Source: Archangium sp. (GTDB taxonomy: Bacteria > Myxococcota > Myxococcia > Myxococcales > Myxococcaceae). From it: DNA of 10,985 nt. The notes beneath the pieces were generated by a model. That model was given only the letters and a program-made list of their open reading frames with translations, did no database searches and was not told the DNA's origin. Shown in pieces: positions 1 through 6,983 of this stretch. The stretch lies in assembly GCA_016793585.1 (NCBI GenBank), contig JAEUJR010000251.1:1-10985 (forward strand), written 5' to 3'. Made by a program: the position numbers and the translations under genes. Numbering within the stretch: the first letter of the stretch is position 1; every line of letters begins with the position of its first letter.

Positions 1-1
1 G

Positions 2-880
2 CAGGGCCGCTTCTTCGACACCGGCAACGGCGTGCGCATGCACTACCTCGACGAGGGGCAGGGCGAGACGCTCGTCATGCTGCACGGCAACCCGACGTGG
101 AGCTTCTACTGGCGCCACCTCGTCAGCGCGTTCTCGAAGCAATACCGCGTCATCGTGCCGGATCACGTCGGCTGCGGGCTGTCGGACAAGCCGAGCGACG
201 AGCAGTACCCGTACGTGCTCGAGCGCCGCGTCTCTGATCTCGACGCGTTGCTCAAGTCGCTTGGCATCACGAAGAACGTGACGCTCGTGGTGCACGACTG
301 GGGCGGCATGATCGGCATGGCCTGGGCGACGAAGAACCCCGAGCTCGTGAAGCGCTTCGTGGTGCTGAACACCGCGGGCTTTGGGTTGCCGCAGGGGCGC
401 AAGCTGCCCTGGCAGATCGGCGTCGTCCGCTATGCGCCGTTCTTCCCCGTGCCCGTTCGCGCGTTCAATGCCTTCTCGCGCGGCGCCAACATGCTCTGCT
501 CGACGCGACCGGGTCGCATGACCTCACTCGTGAAGCAGGCGTACCTCGCGCCATACGACTCGTGGGCCAACCGCATCGCCGTGCAGCGCTTCGTCGAAGA
601 CATTCCGCTCGCGCCGGGTGATCGCAGCTGGCCCATCGTGCAGGAGGTCTCGGAGAAGCTCGGCCAGTTCCGCTCGGTGCCGATGCTCATCTGCTGGGGC
701 CGCAAGGACTTCGTGTTCGACGACGCGTTCCTCGCCGAGTGGCGCAAGCGCCTGCCCGAAGCCGAGGTGCACGTGTTCGAAGACGCGGGCCACTACGTGC
801 TCGAAGACGCGCACGAAGAGATCGTCGGCCTGATGAAGGGCTTCTTCGCGAAGAACCCGCTGCCGGGCGCGGCGTCGTGA
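2..880 (+). CDS. oleB: OleB, alpha/beta-hydrolase-fold beta-lactone decarboxylase (5' partial)
   Basis: OleB removes CO2 from the cis-beta-lactone made by OleC, giving the final long-chain cis-olefin. It belongs to the haloalkane-dehalogenase-like alpha/beta hydrolases. The reading frame is open to the window edge and upstream codons read QGRFFDTGNG, as expected before the first strand, so the gene starts outside the window; the in-frame GTG at 32 is unlikely to be the start. Counting from that GTG, one sees the oxyanion motif HGNPTW (18-23), DHVGCGLSDKP (44-54), nucleophile Asp89 in HDWGG, likely acid Asp226 in GRKDFVF and catalytic His254 in DAGHYVLED. The 292 residues present nearly equal the family length. 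Its stop overlaps the oleC start (GTGA). A generic haloalkane dehalogenase is the alternative, but the oleC and oleD neighbours make OleB much more likely. Confidence 0.9.
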   Translation, partial: QGRFFDTGNGVRMHYLDEGQGETLVMLHGNPTWSFYWRHLVSAFSKQYRVIVPDHVGCGLSDKPSDEQYPYVLERRVSDLDALLKSLGITKNVTLVVHDWGGMIGMAWATKNPELVKRFVVLNTAGFGLPQGRKLPWQIGVVRYAPFFPVPVRAFNAFSRGANMLCSTRPGRMTSLVKQAYLAPYDSWANRIAVQRFVEDIPLAPGDRSWPIVQEVSEKLGQFRSVPMLICWGRKDFVFDDAFLAEWRKRLPEAEVHVFEDAGHYVLEDAHEEIVGLMKGFFAKNPLPGAAS

Positions 881-2520
881 CCGTCAGCACCAACATCGCC
901 TCCCACCTGCCTGCGATGGCACGGCTCGATCCGAAGCGGCCGGCGATCATCGCTCCTGACGGTCGTGGCGGTTGGCGCACGATGACGTTCGGCGAGCTCG
1001 ACGCGATGAGCGATCGCATCGCGCACGGGCTGGCGGCGATCGGCGTCGCGCGTGGCTCGCGAACGGTCGTGCTGGCTCCGCCGAGCTTCGAGTTCTTTCC
1101 GCTCGTGTTCGCCGTCTTCAAGGTCGGCGCGGTGATGGTCGCGATCGATCCCGGCATCGGCCGCAAGGCGTTGCTCTCGTGCCTCGAAGAAGTGAAGGCC
1201 GACGCGTTCATCGGCATTCCGGCGGCGCACGTCGCACGGTTGCTGTTCCCGAAGCCGTTCCGCACCGTGAAGGCCAACGTGACGGTGGGGCGACGGTTGC
1301 TCTGGGGCGGCCACTCGCTCGACGAGGTGAAGGCACTCGGCAAAGACGAGCCGTACCCGATGGTCGAGCCGACGAAGGGCGAGACCGCGGCGATCCTCTT
1401 CACTTCGGGCTCCACCGGCATTCCGAAGGGCGCGGTCTACTCGCACGAGATCTTCGACTCGCAGGTCCGAATGATCCGCGACACGTACGGAATCAAGCCG
1501 GGCGAGATCGATCTCCCGACGTTTCCGCTGTTCGCGCTGTTCGATCCTGCGCTGGGCACGACCGCCGTGCTCCCCGACATGGACTTCCGCTTTCCCGCGA
1601 AGGCCGAGCCGAAGAAGCTGATCGAGGCGATCACCGCGCACGGCTGCACGTCGATGTTCGGGTCGCCCGCGCTCATCGACAACCTCGGTCGCTACGGTGA
1701 AGCGAACGGCGTCAAGCTGCCGACGCTGAAGCGCGTGCTCTCGGCCGGAGCGCCGGTTCGCGTCGATGTGCTCGAGCGCATGTCGAAGGTGCTGAACGAC
1801 GGCGCCGAGATCTTCACGCCCTTCGGAGCTACCGAGTCACTGCCCATCGCGAGCATCGGCAGCCGCGAGGTGCTGGCTGACACGGGGAAGTACGCCATGC
1901 AGGGCAAGGGCGTGTGTGTCGGCAAGCCCTCGCCCGAGATCACGCTGCGGGTGATCAAGATCTCGGACGAGCCGATCGCGACATGGAGCGACTCGTTGCT
2001 CGTGCCCCAGGGCACCATCGGTGAGATCGCCGTGGCAGGCCCGGTGGTGACCCGCGAGTACTGGGCGCGTGCGGAGCAGACGAAGATGGCCAAGATTCAA
2101 GACGGCGATCGTGTCGTGCACCGCATGGGCGACGTTGGCTACCTCGACCCGCAGGGCCGACTGTGGATGTGTGGACGAAAGGGCCACCGCGTCGAGACGG
2201 CGAACGGCACCTTGTTCACCACGCCTGTCGAAGAGGTCATCAACCAGGTGCGCGCGGTGAAACGCTCGGCGCTGGTCGGCGTCGGGCCGAAGGGCGCGCA
2301 GACGCCGGTGGTGTTGCTGGAGCGCGAGAAGGACTACGGCTCGCCCGAGCCCGTGCTGCTCGACGAGGTGCGCGCGCTCGCGAAGCAGTTCGACACCACG
2401 AAGTCGCTCGTTCACTTCCACGTGTTCCCCGGCGAGTTCCCCGTCGACAAACGGCACAACGCGAAGATCGAGCGCGAGAAGCTCGCGGTCTGGGCGGCAG
2501 CGAAGGGGCTCGGCCGATGA
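877..2520 (+). CDS. oleC: OleC, AMP-ligase-fold beta-lactone synthetase
   Basis: OleC uses ATP to cyclise the 2-alkyl-3-hydroxy acid from OleD into a beta-lactone, the substrate of OleB. The 547-residue protein is an acyl-adenylate-forming (ANL) enzyme of the usual OleC length. Visible motifs are the phosphate loop TSGSTGIPKG (176-185), FGATESLP (316-323), GDVGYLD (418-424), the hinge GRKGHRV (433-439), and near the C-terminus PVDKRHNAKI (522-531) with the conserved lysine K530. The N-terminus NIASHLPAMA is typical of OleC. The GTG start at 877 overlaps the oleB stop in GTGA; this excludes a longer frame reaching back to 739 inside oleB. It also overlaps oleD by ATGA, so oleB-oleC-oleD should be co-transcribed and translationally coupled. 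A long-chain acyl-CoA ligase is a less likely reading given the gene order. Confidence 0.93.
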   Translation: MTVSTNIASHLPAMARLDPKRPAIIAPDGRGGWRTMTFGELDAMSDRIAHGLAAIGVARGSRTVVLAPPSFEFFPLVFAVFKVGAVMVAIDPGIGRKALLSCLEEVKADAFIGIPAAHVARLLFPKPFRTVKANVTVGRRLLWGGHSLDEVKALGKDEPYPMVEPTKGETAAILFTSGSTGIPKGAVYSHEIFDSQVRMIRDTYGIKPGEIDLPTFPLFALFDPALGTTAVLPDMDFRFPAKAEPKKLIEAITAHGCTSMFGSPALIDNLGRYGEANGVKLPTLKRVLSAGAPVRVDVLERMSKVLNDGAEIFTPFGATESLPIASIGSREVLADTGKYAMQGKGVCVGKPSPEITLRVIKISDEPIATWSDSLLVPQGTIGEIAVAGPVVTREYWARAEQTKMAKIQDGDRVVHRMGDVGYLDPQGRLWMCGRKGHRVETANGTLFTTPVEEVINQVRAVKRSALVGVGPKGAQTPVVLLEREKDYGSPEPVLLDEVRALAKQFDTTKSLVHFHVFPGEFPVDKRHNAKIEREKLAVWAAAKGLGR

Positions 2521-3503
2521 AGGCGATGGTGACTGGCGGTGGCGGCTTTCTCGGCAGCAACCTGGTGAAGGCGCTCAAGGCGAGAGGCGACACCGTTCGC
2601 GTGCTCGCGCGAGGCGACTACCCCGAGCTTCGCGCGCTCGGCGTCGAGACCATTCGAGGCGACATCACCGATGCGGCCGCGACGGCGAAGGCCTGCGAAG
2701 GAATGGATGTGGTCTTTCACACCGCGGCGAAGGCGGGCGGGTGGGGCGATCCGAAGGAGTACGAGGCGATCAACATCACGGGCACCGACAACGTCGTCGC
2801 CGGCTGCAGAGCCGCGAAGGTGTCGGCGCTGGTGCACACGAGCTCGCCGAGCGTCGTTCACTCCGATCACGACATCGAAGGCGCGAACGAGTCGATTCCA
2901 TACGCGACGCACTTCACGGCGCACTACCCGCGCACGAAGGCGATCTCGGAGCAGCGCGCGCTCGCCGCGTCTGATGCTTCGCTCAAGGTCGTCGCGCTCC
3001 GCCCGCACTTCATCTGGGGCCCCGGCGATCGCCACCTGCTGCCGCGCCTCATCGCCCGCGCAAAGACGGGCCGACTGAAGCAGATCGGCTCGCGCGACCC
3101 GAAGAGCGACACCATCTACATCGACAACTGCGTCTCGGCGCACCTGCTCGCCGCAGAGAAGCTGCTGAGTGCTGCGCCAATCGGCGGAAAGCCGTACTTC
3201 GTGAGCGACGACGCTCCGATCGGCGTGTGGACGATGGCGAACCGAATGCTCGCGTGCGCGGGGCTCGGCCCTGTCGGTCGCCCGATTCCCGCGGGCCTGG
3301 CGTACGGCGTCGGCGCGATGATGGAGGGCACCTACTGGCTCTTCGGCATCGACCAGGAGCCGCTCATCACGCGCTTCGCCGCCAGCGAGCTCTCGCACGC
3401 GCAGTGGTTCGACATCTCGGCTGCGAAGCGTGACCTCGGCTACGTCGCAACCGTGTCGATTGACGAAGGCCTCGCGCGGCTCACGGCTTCGTTGAAGGGC
3501 TGA
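2517..3503 (+). CDS. oleD: OleD, NAD(P)H-dependent 2-alkyl-3-oxoalkanoate reductase
   Basis: OleD reduces the beta-keto acid made by OleA to the 2-alkyl-3-hydroxyalkanoate used by OleC. The 328-residue protein is an extended short-chain dehydrogenase (3-beta-HSD/epimerase type). It shows the N-terminal Rossmann motif TGGGGFLG (6-13), an acidic patch and NAG-like segment replaced here by HTAAKAGGWG, the active-site serine region HTSSPS (107-112) and the catalytic YPRTK (Tyr137, Lys141). HFIWGPGD is the usual strand after the active site in this family. The ATG lies in an ATGA overlap with the oleC stop. Its last 23 bases overlap the 3' end of the convergent phosphopantetheinyl transferase gene, so no separate terminator fits between them. 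No fourth ole gene follows. Confidence 0.9.
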   Translation: MKAMVTGGGGFLGSNLVKALKARGDTVRVLARGDYPELRALGVETIRGDITDAAATAKACEGMDVVFHTAAKAGGWGDPKEYEAINITGTDNVVAGCRAAKVSALVHTSSPSVVHSDHDIEGANESIPYATHFTAHYPRTKAISEQRALAASDASLKVVALRPHFIWGPGDRHLLPRLIARAKTGRLKQIGSRDPKSDTIYIDNCVSAHLLAAEKLLSAAPIGGKPYFVSDDAPIGVWTMANRMLACAGLGPVGRPIPAGLAYGVGAMMEGTYWLFGIDQEPLITRFAASELSHAQWFDISAAKRDLGYVATVSIDEGLARLTASLKG

Positions 3504-4221
3504 CCTTCGCTCGTACGAGCGCGATCAACCGGCCGTCGTCGAGCCAGACGAGCTCGCTGTCGACGGCGTACGAGGGGTCGTCCGTTTCGAGGAACATCGT
3601 GATCGCGACGCGCTCCTTCGACTCGACGTCGACGCGTGCCGCCTGGAACCCGAAGAACCGGCCAAGCTGCGGAGCGATCGCCTTGTAGATCGCCTCCTTC
3701 ACCGCGAACCGGATCATCACGTTCGGCCAGCGTTCTGCCTCGGAAAGCGCCTGCACCACGCTCAGCTCTTCGGGCCGGCAAACCCGCGCCATGATCGCCG
3801 AGCGGTCACGCGGGCCGCCCTCGAGATCGATGCCCACGAGGCCCAGGTCCGACGCGCCCACGAACGCGATCGCCAGATCCTCCTTGTGCGTGAGTGACAC
3901 GGTCAGCCCGGGCGGCCCCAGCGGAGCCCGCGCCGAATCGGCGAGCAACGGCCACGCCGAGACATCGGCCCCGAACGCACTCGCAGCCGCCCGGAACGCC
4001 AGCCGCCCACCCGTGACCTCGATCTGTCTGCGGCCACGTTCTTCGCTCGCGAACGCGGCCTCCTTCGGGTGCAGCCTGGAGAGCACGGCCGGGGAGACGG
4101 GCTCGAGTCCAGGTGGGAGCGGCACGCCCGCCAGCACGCCAAAGCGCACCTGCTTCACCCACGATGGAACGAACGGCTCCGTCACGCGGTCGTCATCGTA
4201 CCCCGCCCCCAGAAATCTCAC
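3481..4221 (-). CDS. 4'-phosphopantetheinyl transferase (Sfp/EntD-like)
   Basis: This enzyme transfers the phosphopantetheine arm of coenzyme A to a serine of acyl, aryl or peptidyl carrier proteins. Both superfamily signatures are visible in the 246-residue reading: VGIDLE (129-134, metal-binding Asp132 and Glu134) and FAVKEAIYKA (172-181, with Lys175 and Glu176). SLTHKE (109-114) matches the SxSH-type motif, and an upstream E-x-x-GR region (60-74) is typical of EntD/Sfp-type proteins. The start is uncertain: GTG at 4221 lacks a clear ribosome site, and an in-frame GTG twelve codons later would give 234 residues. No carrier protein or NRPS/PKS gene is in the window, so the target is unknown. 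The Ole pathway is known to use acyl-CoA, so proximity does not imply a role there. The 3' end overlaps oleD antisense. Confidence 0.9.
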   Translation of the reverse strand: MRFLGAGYDDDRVTEPFVPSWVKQVRFGVLAGVPLPPGLEPVSPAVLSRLHPKEAAFASEERGRRQIEVTGGRLAFRAAASAFGADVSAWPLLADSARAPLGPPGLTVSLTHKEDLAIAFVGASDLGLVGIDLEGGPRDRSAIMARVCRPEELSVVQALSEAERWPNVMIRFAVKEAIYKAIAPQLGRFFGFQAARVDVESKERVAITMFLETDDPSYAVDSELVWLDDGRLIALVRAKVSPSTKP

Positions 4222-4276
4222 GGAATCGTCCGCTGCTTCGCTAGGGTCATACCCGTCACTTCACCGAGGCCGCGCC
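4222..4276. promoter_or_regulatory. Short divergent intergenic region, possible back-to-back promoters
   Basis: Only 55 bases separate the divergent phosphopantetheinyl transferase start from the proposed CTG start of the first ATPase gene, so both promoters must lie here or inside the opposite gene. TAGGGT at 4242-4247 resembles a -10 element for the plus strand, but I see no convincing -35 hexamer about 17 bases before it. On the minus strand TATGAC is a possible -10. Both assignments are weak. Confidence 0.25.
4266..4269 (+). promoter_or_regulatory. Ribosome binding site GAGG deciding a CTG start
   Basis: GAGG lies seven bases before CTG at 4277. No ATG, GTG or TTG occurs in frame between this site and the P-loop codons. 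The spacing is the normal Shine-Dalgarno distance, and it supports initiation at CTG. Confidence 0.5.
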
Positions 4277-5203
4277 CTGGACGAGCTGGTCAACAAACGC
4301 GTCGTACTCATCACGGGCAAGGGCGGCGTCGGTCGCTCGGTCATGACCGCAGCCCTCGCCAAGCTCGCTGCAAAGCGTGGCCGGCGTGTGCTGGTCACCG
4401 AGGTCGGCGACGAAGGCGACGACTACTCGCCGCTCGCCCGTCACTGGAGCCGTGATCGCCTGCCGCGTCTGCCCGAGCCGCTCGAGCCCAACATCGACGG
4501 CGCCGTATTGCTCGCCCGCACGGGTCAGGAGCTCTTCCTCAAGTCGGTGCTTCGTTCGGGCACCATCGCGCGCGCTGCACTCAACAGCGATGCGCTGCGC
4601 CGCCTGCTTTCGGCCGGGCCATCGTTTCGCGAGATGGGTGTCTTCTTTCAGCTGCTCACTGCGCTGCGCGAGAAGTCGGGCGACCAGCCGAAGCACGAGC
4701 TGATCCTCATCGACATGCCTGCGACGGGGCACACGTTGTCGCTCACGGGGTTGCCCGAGCTGTTGCTCAAGCTGGTTCCCGGTGGGCCGATCGCGGCCGC
4801 GCTCAAAGAGGGGCAGGCGTACCTCAACGATCCCAAGCTGGCCTCGGCGTGGATCGTCACGCTCCCCGAGACGTTGCCGATCAGCGAATGCCTCGAGCTC
4901 GTCGACGGGCTCAAGAAGACGAAGATGCCTGTCGGCGGCGTGGTGGTGAACCGCATGCCGGTCGATCCGTTCACGAAGAACGAGCGCGAGGCGCTGGCTC
5001 CGTTGGTCGATCAGCACGCGTGGTTGGGGCGTGAGCTCTTCAAGAAGCCGATCGTCGCGCACCGTGAGCTCGCCCGCCTTCGAAGCCACACCACGTTGCC
5101 GATCTTCGTGACGCCCGAGCTGCCGCACGACGGGCTCATCGCGTCGCTCTCGGGCGTGCTCGACACGCTCACGCCGCTGCCGCTCCCGACGGGAGGTGCG
5201 TGA
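4277..5203 (+). CDS. ArsA/Get3-family ATPase subunit, Walker A lysine replaced by arginine
   Basis: A 308-residue deviant-P-loop ATPase of the ArsA/Get3 (SIMIBI) class, and the first of an adjacent pair. The P-loop reads GKGGVGRS (14-21): the signature lysine Lys15 is kept, but the usual Walker A lysine is Arg20. The switch I Asp of TDPxxN-type motifs is Glu42 in VLVTEVGDEG. The switch II/Walker B region IDMPATGHT (145-153, Asp146) matches the family DTAPTGHT. The later PVGGVVVNR is a typical ArsA/Get3 strand. The only Cys lies in SECLELV, so neither the arsenite triad nor a CxxC zinc site is present. The proposed CTG start places the protein at LDELVNKR, just before the P-loop strand; an ATG at 4343 would delete the P-loop. 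The layout resembles the Rv3679-Rv3680 pair (Get3-like BagA/BagB) of mycobacteria. Substrate unknown. Confidence 0.82.
   Translation: MDELVNKRVVLITGKGGVGRSVMTAALAKLAAKRGRRVLVTEVGDEGDDYSPLARHWSRDRLPRLPEPLEPNIDGAVLLARTGQELFLKSVLRSGTIARAALNSDALRRLLSAGPSFREMGVFFQLLTALREKSGDQPKHELILIDMPATGHTLSLTGLPELLLKLVPGGPIAAALKEGQAYLNDPKLASAWIVTLPETLPISECLELVDGLKKTKMPVGGVVVNRMPVDPFTKNEREALAPLVDQHAWLGRELFKKPIVAHRELARLRSHTTLPIFVTPELPHDGLIASLSGVLDTLTPLPLPTGGA
5191..5196 (+). promoter_or_regulatory. Ribosome binding site GGGAGG for the second ATPase gene
   Basis: GGGAGG lies inside the end of the first ATPase gene, six bases before ATG at 5203. The spacing favours that ATG over the in-frame GTG at 5200, which is only three bases from the site. 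The ATG overlaps the preceding stop as TGATGA, which indicates translational coupling. Confidence 0.65.
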
Positions 5204-6306
5204 TGACCGACGTTCGCATCGGCGACCTGCTGCGAAAGAAGAAGGTCATCGTCTGCTGTGGCGCCGGAGGCGTGGGCAAGACCACGACCGCGGCTGCCAT
5301 CTCGCTCGCTGCTGCGCGCGCCGGCCGCAAGGTGCTGGTGCTGACGATCGACCCCTCGCGTCGGCTCGCCGAGACCCTCGGTGTCTCGCGCAACCCGACC
5401 GATCCCGTTCGTATTCCGAAGGAGCGCTCCGACGCCGCGGGCATCACCACCGGTACCCTCGACGCGTGGATGCTCGACATCAAGCTCGTCTCGGATGGCG
5501 CGGTTCGCCGCCTCGTGAAGAGCGAAGCCGACGCCCAGCGCATTCTGACGAACCGCATCTACCAGCAGGTCTCGACGATGGTCGCCGGCATGCACGAGTA
5601 CACGGCCATGGAGGCGCTGCATCGGCTGGTACACGAGGGCCGCTACGATCTCGTCGTGCTCGACACGCCGCCGTCACGCAACGCGCTCGACTTCCTCGAA
5701 GCGCCGCGCCGCCTCTCGGGGCTCGTCGACTCGCGCGCCATCTCGGCGTTCCTGCCCAAGTCCGACAGCATGGTGGCTCGCGCGGCGTCGCGGGTGATCG
5801 AGAAGATCCTCTCGGCGGTCTTCGGCGAAGAGTTCGCCCACGAGTTCGTCGGCTTCATCGGCACCTTCACCAGCATCTTCCAGTCGCTCAACGTCGACGT
5901 GAACGAGATGCGGCGGTTCCTCTCGGGTGACGACGTGGCGTTCCTGCTCGTGTCGTCACCGGCGCCCGCGGCGCTGACCGAGGCGTCGTTCTTTCACGAC
6001 AAGACCCGCGAGCTCTCGCTGCCGTTCCGGGGCTTCGTGTTGAACCGCAGCCGCGCGACCGAGGCCGACCGCCCGATGCCGTCGCTGCCTCCTGACGCGT
6101 CCGAGGCCGTGCGCAGCGGGCTGCCCAAGCTGCAGGGCCTCGCCGAGCTCGAGCAGTCGGCCGCCAGACGCGACTTCACGCTGCTGGGTGAGCTCACGAA
6201 GCGGGCAGGGCAGGGGGCGACGGCGATGGCGCTGCCTGATCTGCCCAACGGCGCCGACGACATCGCGACGCTGGTGACGGTCGCCGACGCGCTCGCCGCC
6301 GGCTGA
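5203..6306 (+). CDS. ArsA/Get3-family ATPase subunit, signature lysine replaced by alanine
   Basis: A 367-residue ArsA/Get3-class ATPase, partner of the gene just upstream, with which it shares one base (TGATGA). The P-loop reads CCGAGGVGKTTT (18-29): the Walker A lysine Lys26 is intact, but the signature lysine of the deviant P-loop is Ala21. Switch I is TIDPSRRLAE with Asp50, and switch II is VLDTPPSRNALDF with Asp154. The only cysteines are Cys18 and Cys19, so there is no CxxC zinc dimer site and no arsenite-binding set. The opening segment closely resembles mycobacterial Rv3680 as I remember it. I infer a heterodimer with the upstream protein in which the two incomplete active sites complement each other. 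A role in membrane-protein targeting or in cell-envelope or stress homeostasis is possible but not shown by the sequence. The gene ends eight bases from a convergent gene. Confidence 0.87.
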   Translation: MTDVRIGDLLRKKKVIVCCGAGGVGKTTTAAAISLAAARAGRKVLVLTIDPSRRLAETLGVSRNPTDPVRIPKERSDAAGITTGTLDAWMLDIKLVSDGAVRRLVKSEADAQRILTNRIYQQVSTMVAGMHEYTAMEALHRLVHEGRYDLVVLDTPPSRNALDFLEAPRRLSGLVDSRAISAFLPKSDSMVARAASRVIEKILSAVFGEEFAHEFVGFIGTFTSIFQSLNVDVNEMRRFLSGDDVAFLLVSSPAPAALTEASFFHDKTRELSLPFRGFVLNRSRATEADRPMPSLPPDASEAVRSGLPKLQGLAELEQSAARRDFTLLGELTKRAGQGATAMALPDLPNGADDIATLVTVADALAAG

Positions 6307-6314
6307 GCGACGAG

Positions 6315-6962
6315 CTACTTCACGATTCGGCCGCCGCTGAGCAGCGTGACGGACTCGTTCGGGTCGCTGACGTTCACGACGATCTCGGTGATCACCAGGT
6401 TCGACGGCGCCTTCTTGCCCGCGCCGTCGAAGAGCACGGCTGGCGAGAGCGCAATGGAGCCACCGTTCGCCTCCATCTGCGCCAGCGTCGCGCGGTACTG
6501 CCCGTTCACCAGCACCTCGACGTCCTGCCAGACCTCGAGCGACTCGTTCTTCACGAGGTAGACCGGTCGCGAGGCGTCACCGCCCGCGACGAGCACGGCG
6601 TTGATGTCGTTCGACGGGCCCTGATTGCCGCAGGCGACTCCCACGCTGGTGACCGACAGCGTGAGCCACGCGATCAAGACGAACGCCTTGTACTTGAAGA
6701 AGCGATCGCTCGTGCGGAAGTCCTCGGCGATCTCGGAGAGGATCGACACCGAGTTCAGCAGCGTGTCGAGTGCGCCCTCCTTGATCGCCGCCTTGTCCAT
6801 CTTCTTCTTGGGCTCGGGCGTCAGGGGTTGATCGCGCATGGCCGACCGAACCGCGCGCATGTTCGGGTTGCTCGGCTGCGACTTCATCGGCGGAGGCGGC
6901 AGATCGAGCTCGAGGCCCGAGGGGCTGAACTCCGGAAGGCCCTTGTCGTCTTTCTCGTCCAC
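6315..6962 (-). CDS. Single-pass membrane protein with proline-rich cytoplasmic head, unknown function
   Basis: I do not recognise a family for this protein of up to 215 residues. Residues 1-55 are charged and proline-rich (PPPP at 22-25), probably disordered. Residues 56-91 are likely helical, and 92-111 (KAFVLIAWLTLSVTSVGVAC) form one clear transmembrane segment. Lysines and arginines lie on the N-terminal side, which predicts an N-in topology. Residues 112-215 look like a small extracytoplasmic beta-rich domain, with alternating hydrophobic residues such as VYLVKNESLEVWQDVEVLV. The GTG start at 6962 has no obvious ribosome site; Met26 or Met35 are alternatives that keep the membrane segment. 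The gene begins 21 bases after the TPR lipoprotein stop, so it is probably the last gene of that operon. It may anchor or assist the neighbouring lipoproteins, but this is only inferred from position. Confidence 0.72.
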   Translation of the reverse strand: MDEKDDKGLPEFSPSGLELDLPPPPMKSQPSNPNMRAVRSAMRDQPLTPEPKKKMDKAAIKEGALDTLLNSVSILSEIAEDFRTSDRFFKYKAFVLIAWLTLSVTSVGVACGNQGPSNDINAVLVAGGDASRPVYLVKNESLEVWQDVEVLVNGQYRATLAQMEANGGSIALSPAVLFDGAGKKAPSNLVITEIVVNVSDPNESVTLLSGGRIVK

Positions 6963-6983
6963 GAAGAGGACTGTAGCCGAATC

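Noticed and set aside
32..34. GTG as the oleB start
   Set aside because: Upstream in-frame codons encode a family-like N-terminus running off the window, so the gene is truncated by the window edge.
2412..3398. A 328-codon minus-strand frame opposite oleD
   Set aside because: The plus strand carries a complete reductase with motifs; the opposite translation is His/Arg/Ala-rich and domain-free.
5200..5202. GTG start for the second ATPase
   Set aside because: It is only three bases from GGGAGG; the ATG at 5203 has normal spacing.
4277..6306. Arsenite-exporting ArsA pump
   Set aside because: No arsB, arsC, arsD or arsR gene is nearby and neither protein has the cysteine set that binds arsenite. 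The pair fits the Get3-like branch better.
6290..6360. Bidirectional terminator between the second ATPase and the membrane protein
   Set aside because: Only 4-5 bp stems (for example CGCT/AGCG and GCTCG/CGAGC) with no T run are present; this is background for such GC content.
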